Positions 23,936 to 42,700 of a stretch of 64,000 bases of DNA are shown in pieces. The DNA is from Larus michahellis (Eukaryota > Chordata > Aves > Charadriiformes > Laridae). The notes beneath the pieces are model-generated. The model did no database searches, had not been told where the DNA came from, and saw only the letters and a program-made list of their open reading frames with translations. The position numbers and the translations under genes were made by a program. Location of the stretch: NCBI RefSeq assembly GCF_964199755.1, contig NC_133907.1, positions 6,081,001-6,145,000 on the forward strand. The letters are read 5' to 3'. Each line of letters opens with the position of its first letter. Within the stretch, counting starts at the first letter, position 1.

Positions 23936-24620
23936 CCTTGCAGAACAGTGCAGGCTTTGCCGAGGGGGAGCCCAGGCTGGAGCGGCTGCGGGAGCTTGTT
24001 GCAGCCTACGAGCAATTCAGGCCGAACTCTTGGTTCCTTGTCCTCCTCCTCCTCCTCCTCTACTGCAGACAGAGCAGGAGCTGTGCCGAGAGCACAGCAG
24101 CAGCCAGGAGACTGATCCCAGTTGGGGAATCGCGAGTGCTTGGAGCCTGGCAGGGCCCCGGCAGCTGGCCACAACCCGGCGCCGGCAGGAGGAGGACGGG
24201 CAGAGCCCGGGGGGCTCCTGCGGCCGGACTGGCACCAGCACGGCTCCGTGTCCATAGTGTAAATAGTTCTGTCCGTGGCGCCCGTGCTCCTCGCAGGGCT
24301 GCTCCCATCGCATCCGTGTTTCTTTCCCACATGTGTGAGTCCCGTGTTCGCCGACGCTGTGCACCGTAGAGGGGAGGAGCGGAGAAGAGGAGTTTCTTTG
24401 GTGTGTAAAGACGTCTTTGCAGCTGTTTTGTAGTCGTTGTGGTTTTCATGCGGAGCCTCCGGGCTTTATTTAACCTCCTTGGGTTTTGTTTTGTAAGGAT
24501 TAATTTAACACCGCTAACCATTTTATTACTTTTATCAAGAAGAGCAAAGTCTATTTTTGATTTCTGTTTCCTAGTTCTCAGGCACATTAAAAGCCCACGT
24601 ACAGCTCTGCCCTGTGTCCT
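23936..24620 (+). pseudogene. Partial duplicate of the PCIF1 last exon and 3' UTR
   Basis: This block repeats 17421-17690 and then about 18040-18565 of PCIF1 in the same orientation, about 6 kb downstream. It begins with CCCTTGCAG, the PCIF1 last-intron acceptor (17421-17429). It then jumps to AACAGTGCAGG, losing 52 bases of exon flanked by GCAG. A further roughly 350 bases of the proximal 3' UTR are missing. The coding-derived part differs at roughly one base in ten, but the distal UTR (24172-24580) shows only about five differences in about 410 bases. The match includes intronic acceptor sequence and continues past the ATTAAA signal without a poly(A) tail, so it is a DNA-level duplication, not a processed copy. 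It is out of frame with PCIF1 and cannot encode its C terminus. Confidence 0.9.
24586..24591 (+). terminator. ATTAAA poly(A) signal in the duplicated PCIF1 3' UTR
   Basis: This is the duplicate of the PCIF1 signal at 18513. It is the first convincing same-strand poly(A) signal after the RNF182-like stop codon at 23066, so it may serve that gene. Confidence 0.4.
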
Positions 24621-25260
24621 TGCCTTCCCGGGGTTCCCGGTCCCCTGTCTCCTCCCCAGCCAGCTCCCCTGGCCCCACTTGTCACCCTGGGGGCTGCACG
24701 GGGCCACCTGGCTGGCCCCGGGGGATGGGGGGAGCCCGGCTGGTCTGAGCCCCTTCCCGGCAGCCGATGTCCCACTCAGCGATCCACAGGTGCTGCCGCT
24801 CCCTCCCACGCCTCCCACATGCGTGTCCCTGTCCCTGTGTGTCCCTGTCCCTGTGTGTCCCTCCCTGCACTGCCCCTTGGCGCAGGGCTGTGACGGCCAC
24901 CCCAGCCCTTTGTCCCACGTGTGAGCCCACCCCACGGGTGACCCCGGACGTCCAGGGAGGGGGAAAGGGAGGAGGCATCAGGAAGGCACTGGATCGCCTG
25001 GAAACACTGCGAGTCTTCCTCTGCCGAACGGAGGGGGCCCCCGTGGGGAGCCCAGCCGGTGGTGGGGATGGCGACCCCCCAGCAGCCTGGCCAGGTTCGG
25101 GCAGCCTGAGGGGCTCGGGCAGGACCTGCTCTGCTCCCCGGGGGCGGCGGAGCCAACCACAGCAGTGCTGGCAGTGGAGATGCCCACATCCCTGCCAGCA
25201 TCCCCCTCGCCATCCCCACTGCGTCCTCACTGGTGTCCCCTCCACAGACAGGCAACACCA
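24621..25260. other. Spacer between the PCIF1 duplicate and the homeobox gene
   Basis: The segment is GC-rich without a recognisable gene. At about 24825-24866 it carries a short tandem run built on TGTCCCTGTCCC and GTGTGTCCC units. Confidence 0.5.
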
Positions 25261-25282
25261 GGAGGTCCCGGATAGAGTCACA

Positions 25283-25288
25283 TTTATT
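25283..25288 (-). terminator. Poly(A) signal of the Iroquois-like gene
   Basis: On the minus strand this is AATAAA in TTAATAAATGTG, about 165 bases after the stop codon at 25452. It gives a short 3' UTR ending near 25265. Confidence 0.6.
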
Positions 25289-25451
25289 AACGCCCCACAC
25301 CCCTCCCTGCCCACACCTCCCTCTCTTCTTGCCCGGGCGGCCGCCTGGTCTCATGGCCATCTGTCCTGTCCTGCCCGGCCATGGGGCTGTCCCCTCCCCT
25401 CCCCACGGCCACAGCCCCGGTCCCCAGGGACAGGGCACAACTGCCCCAGCC

Positions 25452-26443
25452 CTACCCCTGCTCTGCCACCCCCGGGGGGCACCTGCTCTCGCCGGGGGGA
25501 GATGCCAGCATCGCTGCCACGCTCCAGATCTTGGCTTTCTGGGGCTGCTTGCCTTGCCCGGGGCCTGGCCCCACCTCGGGGCTGTACCCACACCCATCCT
25601 GCACAGGGCTGGGGTCAGGGCCGGGGGGGGCAGCTGGTGTAGCCCCCTCACCCTCGCTGTCCTCGCTGTCCGAGGCGCTGCGCGGTGCCCAGCTCGCCTT
25701 GTTCTCCTTCTTGAGGCGCCGGCGGGCGTTGGCGAACCAGGTGGAGACCTGGGTGAGGCTCATGCGGCTGACCACGGCCAGCATCACCTTCTCCCCCTTG
25801 CTGGGGTAGGGGTTCCTGGGGTGCCGCGCCAGCCAGGCCTTCAGCGCCCCGGTGCTCTCCCGTGCCGCTGCCACCTTCGCCCGCCCCGGCTCCACGGGAA
25901 GGGGCTGCCGGCAGCAGGGCGGGCAGAGCCCGGCGCTGGGCAGCAGCCCCGGGGGCACCTCGTAGGCTGGTGAGACCTGGAGGGGGTAGAGGGGTGTCAG
26001 GGCAGGATGGACTGGGGGGCAACAGTGGCCGGGGGAGGGGGCATGTGGGTGTTCGGCCCTTCGCACATGGGAGGGAGCAGAGCTGGGTCCTGCCCGTCCT
26101 TGCCCTCGCCTGTGCCTGGCATTGTGCCCCCCAAGGTGCCAGGGGGCAGGAGGGTGTCAGGGGGTGCAGGGAACCCGGCACAGCAACTCCCCAACCCCAA
26201 CCATCCCACTCAGCCCCAGCCTGGTCCCAGGAGGGGTCCCACGTCCCGTCCCCCCAGGAGCTGCCGTGTGGCACTTACCGAGGGCGCCAGGAGGCTCAGG
26301 GAGGGTGGCAGCAGGCTGTAGCCGGCCAGCATGGGGCAGGGACAGGGCAGCAGGGCTTGGGGGGGACCCCGCAGGGCTCCCCAGGGCCCCCCACAGTCCC
26401 CCGGCTCTCTACCTGGGCTCCCCTCGCCCCGAGGAGCTGCCAT
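25452..26443 (-). CDS. Compact Iroquois-type (TALE) homeodomain protein
   Basis: Two exons join in phase: 26443-26279 (55 codons, donor TCG/GTAAGT) and 25976-25452 (174 codons plus stop), giving 229 aa. The TALE homeodomain spans about residues 86-150. It shows the three-residue loop region [10 protein letters not shown] and a recognition helix [14 protein letters not shown] with the Ala of the Iroquois class at homeodomain position 50. After it come an acidic Ser/Asp/Glu patch ([12 protein letters not shown], about 155-166) and a [10 protein letters not shown] block near 203-212, which resembles the KPKIWSLAE block of IRX proteins. The protein is about half the length of IRX1-6 (roughly 400-550 aa). 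Within the homeodomain the first helix ([20 protein letters not shown]) is clearly changed from the usual NATRDATATLKAWL form. It is therefore a divergent, stand-alone Iroquois gene, possibly of the irx7 kind known from fish; orthology cannot be settled from here. It should be a nuclear DNA-binding regulator. Confidence 0.88.
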
Positions 26444-26480
26444 GCTGCAGGGAGAGGAGCTGGGGAGCTGCTCCCGGGTG

Positions 26481-26487
26481 TTTTATA
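26481..26487 (-). promoter_or_regulatory. TATA box of the Iroquois-like gene
   Basis: The minus strand reads GCTATAAAACACC about 40 bases upstream of the ATG at 26443, implying a 5' UTR of only about a dozen bases. Just upstream, at 26509-26517 on the plus strand, lies TGACAGCTG, a TALE/MEIS-type site. Confidence 0.55.
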
Positions 26488-26499
26488 GCTGCCGGGGTC

Positions 26500-28870
26500 C
26501 GCGGTGACTGACAGCTGATTAGGGGGTATTAGCACCCACGAGAGCGGCAGCGGGGATCTGGGGCAGCCGATACCGACCCCTCCCCGGCCACTGTTGGACA
26601 GGGACTGGCGGGGAGCATCCTCCCTCCCTGACCGCCGGCCACCAGCCAGGACGTGTCCAGGAGCCACACCAGGAACACTGTGTGGCCCCAGCGCAGCCCA
26701 TACAGCCCCCAGGGATGGGGTGCAATGGGGCCCACGTAAGCCCCACACGGCCATGGGGATGCAGCACGCGCAGGGATGCACATGGGACACAGCACAGGCT
26801 CTGCTGCGGTGCCAAGAGCCATTGGTCCCCGTCCTTGACGCCAGCCATGACCTGTGCTGGGAGCAGGTGTCGGCAGAGCCCCCCTCCATGCCACGGTGGG
26901 CCAGGTTGGAGGGCCGGGGGCAGGCGTGAGGACTTGTGCACGGCCCAGTAGGATGCGGGCAGCGCGAGGTGCTGCCCCGGAGCGTGCTCCTCCTCCAGCT
27001 TGGCCAGGTCTTCACCCAAGCCCCAGTGCCGCCATGCCCACGGCTGGATTCCCAGCTGCAGAGGAGCGAAGGGGAAGGGGTCCCGCAGCCCTGGGGACCC
27101 TTTGCCGGGGTGGGGACCCTTCCCCGCAGGCACCAGGGTGTTCCTGCCTGCTGGCGGAGGGGGGGACAGCGGGCAGGGCAGCGGTGGGCAGCTGGGCGAG
27201 GGGCCCTGAGAGCCCGCAACCCCCCGAGCCGCCCGTCTCCTGCCGCTGTGCTGCCCCGCTCAGACTGGGATTATCCCACAGGTTGTATCCGTCATTAAAT
27301 ACCGACTAATAACGCTCTCAGGATATTAAATATGTAACAAACCCGCTTAGCGCTGGCCGGGGACGGGAAGGGGAAGGTCACCGGTGCTAATGAGCCCTGC
27401 TGCATCCCCGGGCTCCCTGCAGGCCCCCGGTGACAGCAGAAGGTCCCAGGGCCAAGGTGCCACCACTGAGGGATCCAGAGCCTCCACGGCCCCGCTGTGC
27501 CCCATGGCCAGAGCCCCAGAGCACCTGGAGCTCCCCATGTGCAGCAGCCGGGAGCCCCAGTCCCGTTCATCCCAGCACCATCCCATGCTCTCGGGATGGT
27601 CCCATGCTCTCGGCAGCCCCAGGCGTGGAAGCCACAGGACTACCAGGACCCTGTGCCACCAGCCAGGAGGGGACATCCAGGCCCAGCCCTGGCCACAGCC
27701 CCACAGCAGCCCCGTAACCTTGTCCCCACGGGACTCCTCCAGCCCTAATCAGTGACGCCGGCAGCGCCGCGGATCCGCTTTATTAGATAATGGGGCTGTA
27801 ATCTAGGAAAGCGTCTGTGGATTGCTGTGACGTCCAGCTGTGTCCATCCACCATGTCAGTGGCCGGCTGCGGCCCAACCTCTCCAGCTGTGCTGTGGCCA
27901 CAGGGAGGGCCATGGCCAGCCACTGACATGGCAAACGGACACAGATGGATGCCGACTGAGTCATGGCTAGACAGGCACAGCCACACGCCGGCACAGACAG
28001 GGCACCAGCTGGAGGTGAAGGCAGCAGGACGCAGCCATGGCTGGGACAGAGCCACAAGCCCCGGCGGCTGAGGCTGCTCGCCCAGGGGAGGTGTGGGGAC
28101 ACCGACACCCCCCGGCTGGGCAAGGTCAGGGGTCCAGCCTCACCAGCCCAGGTGTCCAGTACGCAGGCAGGGGAGGAGCAGCGGGCTCCCTGGGGACAGC
28201 GGGCACCCTGGGCACAGTGGGCATCCCCAGCAGCCAGGGAGGGAGGGTGCTGCTGTCACTTTGGGCAGAGCACAGGCTCTGTGGTCACAGCACAAGCCCC
28301 AGTGCTGTCCCCGTCCCCTGCAAGAGCTGGACTGGGAGCCCAGCCGAGAGCCCGGTGATCACACCCCACCAGTCCCACAACGACGGGGCTGCGGCCTCAC
28401 AGAAGCTCCTGCTGAAGTTGGGTGGGTCCAGACCTTTTTCCCCTCCGCAGATAATCAGTTTAATGCAAAAGCATGGAACTAAAACTCTGAGATTAGCTGT
28501 TATAATCACATGTAAATACTTCCAGACAATCCGCTCAGGGAGGGGCGGCGTGTGTAGTTTGGGACAGAGTTACACGGGATTTAGGCTGTTTACCACTCGA
28601 TTAATTTCATGACTCCAGCCCTAAACCCACCCTTGTACCAGATGCCCGGCTCAGTTCCCAGAAGTCAAGGTCACCCAGGCCGGAGGAAGCCGATAGCACA
28701 GGGCAGCCACATCTGCCAGCGGGCACCTGCCCGGCCCCAGCGCCAGGCTCTGGGACCCGCTGCGCCCCAGCCCTGGAGGAGGGAGGAGGAAGGCTGGGCT
28801 TGCCTGTCCCTGCAGGCCGGGTTGGGGGCAGGGGCTGGCACAGGAGCACAGACCCTCCAGGCAAGGACAG
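26500..28870. other. Noncoding interval between the homeobox gene and the ZNF335 3' end
   Basis: No coding exon is recognisable. Against a GC-rich background there are three AT-rich islands packed with homeodomain-type cores: about 27267-27350, 27778-27812 (TTTATTAGATAATGG) and 28440-28615. An inverted repeat with 13-bp perfect arms lies at 27851-27863 and 27919-27931. Position next to a homeobox gene makes these islands enhancer candidates. Confidence 0.45.
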
Positions 28871-28889
28871 AGGCAGGTTTCAATCCCTT

Positions 28890-28895
28890 TTTATT
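28890..28895 (-). terminator. ZNF335 poly(A) signal
   Basis: On the minus strand AATAAA lies in ATGAATAAAAAGG, about 650 bases after the ZNF335 stop codon, giving a 3' UTR of about 28875-29547. No coding content was seen in between. Confidence 0.55.
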
Positions 28896-29547
28896 CATAG
28901 GCATAGTCAAAGCTTGAGAATGTCAGAATCGAACCCTTCCCGCAACCACCTACGAACCAACTCCAGAGTCCATCCCTCTTCAGAAGAAAAATAGAACATC
29001 TTCCACCTGTGCTCCTTCCTACTCTGGGTGCCTCCAGTCCAAAGCCCTACTGCTGCCTGCCTGCAGGCCGGAGAAGCCGAGGGAGGGACGGCTGCCCTCA
29101 TGCCAGGATCGCACGACCCCACAGCTGCAGAGCGGGAAGCGTGTGGCTGTGGCCGCACACACCTCTCACACTGTACCGCACAGCCGTGCTCAGCCCCATG
29201 GCTCTCCCCCAGGATCCTCGTGTGCCAGGCAGACGCTGAGCCGAGCTTGGCCCACACAGCCGTGATTCAGGAAAAGGGATTTCAGACCATCAAGTGCAAC
29301 AGGCAAAGAGACCAGCCACACGAGAGGGCTGCCACCGCTCAGCCTGCCTCAGCTGCGGAACAGTCTCTGCTGGAGACAGGTGCCTGTGCCGGGGAGGATG
29401 CGCAGGATCTGCACGCCCCGGCGTGCTCAGGCATGTCCCTCGTAGCCCCGAAGCAATAAGGCAACTGCTGGCTGAGGAGGCTCCTGCCTGGTGCAGCCGT
29501 CCTGCTCAGCACGGGTGTCCCAGCGCCAGCCGGGCCTGGCCCCGGTG

Positions 29548-38737
<9,190 letters not shown>

Positions 38738-39724
38738 GCCCACCCTGCCGGGGCCGTCTAGGCTCGACCTGCGGGGGGGAGGCCACCGCCATCAGGGCCG
38801 CAGCCCGCCGCCCGCTCCCCGCCGCCACCGGCCGCTGCGGGGGTCCCGACCCGGGGACCCGGGCCGCCCCTCTGGGCATCCGCGGAGGGGCCGGAGCCGC
38901 CGCGGCGCCATGCCCGAGGATCCCGGCCACCCTCGCTGGGGTCCCCGGCACCGCCCGGCGTCCCCGGTCCCGTCATGCCCCGCGGCCCTGCCCGGCCCCC
39001 AGCCGCCATCTTGCCGCGGGGTCCCCCCCGCCGCCTCCGCGCGCGCGCACACGGCGGGGCAGCCCCGGTGCGCCGGGGCGGGGGAACCGCCGTCCGCGGC
39101 GGGGCGAGGGGTCCCGCCGCCGCCGCCCACCCGCCGGCCCGCGCCCTCACCCGACCCGCCGCGGCCCCGCCGCGCCTCCGCCAGAGCCGGCATCACTGCG
39201 GCCGCCATGCCCCCCCGCCCTCGCGCCGCGCAGCGGTACGGCCGCACGGGCCCCGCGCCGGGACTACTTACCGCGGCCCCCCCTCCCCGCCCGGAGCGCT
39301 CGCCGCCGCGGGGAAGTGCTCCCTGCCCCGGACGCCGTCGTCGCCTCCCGGCACCGAGCGGCACCGCCCGCCGCCCGCGGGCTGGGGGAAGCCTCGGCGC
39401 CCCGCCGGGGGGCTACTTTCTCCGCGGAGGGATCATGGAGAAGGTGCTTCGACGCTGCGTCATGACGTCACGAAGCGGCGCCCGGGCCCTGAACGTCGGC
39501 GTCGCGCCGGGTTGCGCCCGTCACGTGACGAGAAGGCGGAAGCGGCTGGAGCTGGGACTCAGGGCCCGGCCGCTCCGCTCTCGGCCCAGCCCAGCCCAGC
39601 CCAGCCCAGCCCGGCCGCGCTGGCTGTGCCCTGCGACCCTCTCGCAGTCCCCTGTCGGAGCCCCGTCCCGCGGTGGGGGTTCTGCGGTGCCGACCAGCAC
39701 CGTGGCCCGCGCCTGAGTCGGCGC

Positions 39725-42700
39725 GGCCCGGCCGGGCCCTGTCCGGCCGTGTGCCGGCGCCGCGTCCCCCCAGCCGGCGGCCGTATCTCGGGCGGTGCCG
39801 TGCAGCCCCGGCGCTTTGGCTCTCTTTCTATAGGGCCACCTTTCCCTGGAGGGGCCCTGGACGAGCTGCGGGGGCCTCTGCCCTGCCCCTCCCCGCAGGG
39901 CCCAATGACTGCAGCATCTTGGACTGTTAAGCCCTTTTCCCCTCGTTCTTTGGCATAGGAATGGTGCCTTATGGGTGCTGTAGGTTTGCTCTGCCATAGA
40001 GAAGCCAAACTTGCTTCTTTCGATGGTAATTCTGCAGCTAAACATTAGCCATCTCTGTCACTAACCAAACTGTCGTTGGGGCTGCAGATAGCATTAGGTG
40101 CCTGGTTTGGCAGGCCTGGCCTGGCTGCGCTGGCTGCTGGCAGCACCTCTGGCGCCCCTGCTTGAGATGCACAAGCTGGGGGGCTGCCCTGGGCTGGCCA
40201 GGGGCTTCCAGCAAGCTGCACGTGGTGGGGCTTTGCCAGCATCTCCTGCTGCCATGGTGTTCCAGTGCTTGGGAGCCTGCTGCTGCTCCATCTCTCTGGC
40301 AGTGCCATCAGGCGCAGTGGTGTGCCATCTCCAGCTGTGGATGGAGAGCCTGGGCTCCGCTTCTTCTAGACAAGGCCCCTGTCCCAGCCAGCACCTGCTC
40401 CACGCTGGCATCTTTAACGAACCCCTGGCTTGGGTGGCTCCTTGCTCTCACCAATGTTTTCTCATGTGGCAGTGCTCTACTGAGAACATCTCTCCCAGGT
40501 TTTCCCTGGAAGAAAGGCAGCCATGTTGTGCCAGTACTTTTCTGAGGCCAGGACATGTTTGGACTGAACCTGGCTGCTCAGTCCCCGTGGAAGGGATGCG
40601 CTGGCTGAGTGAGGGGACCAAGGCTCCACATCCCAGCTGCGTCCTGGGTCTCGGGGGCCACTAGGACTGAGCCAGCCCGCAGTGCGGCTCTGTCCAGAGC
40701 AAGTCTGGGCAGGCAGTTGCATTGTCTCACTGTCTAGAACGGCCGGTACAGAGCTGGTGCTGACGTGGTGCCAGCTGCAGAAGGACAGTGTCTTATCTGG
40801 CACAGTCTGAGTGTGGAGTTAGCCTGCCAGGAATCTGAGAGGATGGGTGATGAACGATCCGGGAGGGCTGGATCAACACTCTGCGTCGTTTGGTGGTGGT
40901 GCTTCTGGTCCAAGGCGAGGAGGACGGTGGCTGGATTCATCCCCCCCTCAGCCCAGGGCTCCTACATGGGGCTGTGCAGGTCCCTCACATCCATCTGACG
41001 TCTCCTGTCTCGGATGAGGTTTCCCAGAGGCACCATTGGTAGAGGCAGCAGAGGAGCTGCCGCTGAACCATCATTGTGGTGTGCCTACATCTTCCATCTC
41101 TTTTTCGAGCTAATTAAATACATCCTTGAAAGGTTTATACCCTCATCTATCACGGGGTGACAGCATCAGTGGAATCCATCCCTGGGCTGGCTGCAGGAGT
41201 GCTCTTGCTGCAGCAGCTCCGCCTGCCAGGGGCTTGGGTGCCGAGTCCCTGCGTGCAGCCGGCTGCTGTGATCACCATTGTGCCAGGGGCCGAGCGAGAC
41301 CAAGGAGTTGTTGTTTTTTTTCCCATTGCTCCTCTTGAAAGCAACCCTGCATAGCTCTGTAGTTGCTGGGGGGAAGTGGAGACAGGGTGGACACAGGGGA
41401 CTCCTGTGGACACTGTCCCTTCTCTGATGTCCTCTCTCCGGAGCTCACGCCGGGGGGAGCCTGGTGCTGTCTGTGGCTGGGGCCAGCTCCGTCTGTGGGC
41501 TTGGGGCATCCCTGCGCTTCCTCCCCATGTTTCTGCCGGGGGGAGTGGGTTGGAGGAACCCCTGGCAAAAGCTGTCTCCCAGTTAGAGGAAATGGGGTGG
41601 ATTTATGTCAGACCAGCAGGTTTCCTCTCTTTTTGCCTTCGGTCAGCTGCTGTCTGAGACAAGTGAAGGATTTTCCCAACAGAGGATGGTTCCAGGGCAA
41701 AGCAGCCTCAGGGGCTAGTGCGGAACCTCCTGATGCTGGCTTGACTGATGGAGAGTTTATCTTAAAGTTTCCCTGTTACCCTACAGAGATACCCCATGTC
41801 CTCTGTCTCAAAGGATTATACCAGCAGGAGCTTTGCTGAGATGGGTAACCTGCTATTTTTAAAAACGCTGCATGCCCCTGTGCAGGGGTGAGTGGAGAAT
41901 TTCCAAGCCAGGCAAAGCAGAGTTCCTCACTGATAATACTCTGCCATTGCGGCTCCTGTGCCTGAAATAATTTTAGGGCCAAAGAAAACACAAAGAAAGA
42001 AATCTTGTCAAGAGGCTTAAGAGAATCCAAAAATGGATGCGGTATGGATTGGATGTGTATCCAAATACCTTAGCAGGGCTTAAAGGCCTCTTGGGAACAG
42101 GCTGAGAAGACAACACAAATGCTTCGCCTGGAGAATAAAGCGATAAGACTCGAGTGGGATACGGAGCTGATTTTTAACAGGCGGGTTGATCAGCTGCACT
42201 GACAGGCTGTCCCAGGAGGTGGAAGATTTCCCAGCTCCATGCTTTCCAGCCTGGATACAGTGCTTGGAAGGAGCTACAGCCAGACGAGCTGCTGCTTGGA
42301 GCATGGCGAGAGCGCACTGAACGAGTAACTTTGGTCAGGGTCCCTCTCTCACCGGCCCCCTCGGCCACGCTGGTCTGCCCCGTTCCCAGCAGCGGTTTGT
42401 TTGCTGTGCTGACCCGCATCGCAGGCTTGCCCTGCTCCCACAATAGCTTCTCCATGAGCTAATGGCTTCAGTCAGTGTCCCAGAATAGGTAACGGCTTGT
42501 GCTGAGCGTGGTGCCCACGGCTGTGCCCCCTCCAGCCTCCCTGCAACCCGAGTCCCCGGACTTCCAGAGTCAGTGATTTTGTCATCCGTGCTGTTTGTTC
42601 CTCCTTGTTTCCTTTTTTTCTTTTTAAAGAAAACATTGCTGGTGATGTTTGTTTAGCTGCAGGGCATTAATCCACATCAACCAGGCTCATATTCATATCC

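Noticed and set aside
23936-24369. Alternative last exon of PCIF1
   Set aside because: The acceptor is kept, but the 52-base loss puts the PCIF1 C-terminal frame out of register.
23936-24620. Processed (retro-)pseudogene of PCIF1
   Set aside because: The copy includes the intronic acceptor and sequence past the poly(A) signal and has no poly(A) tail, so it is a DNA duplication.
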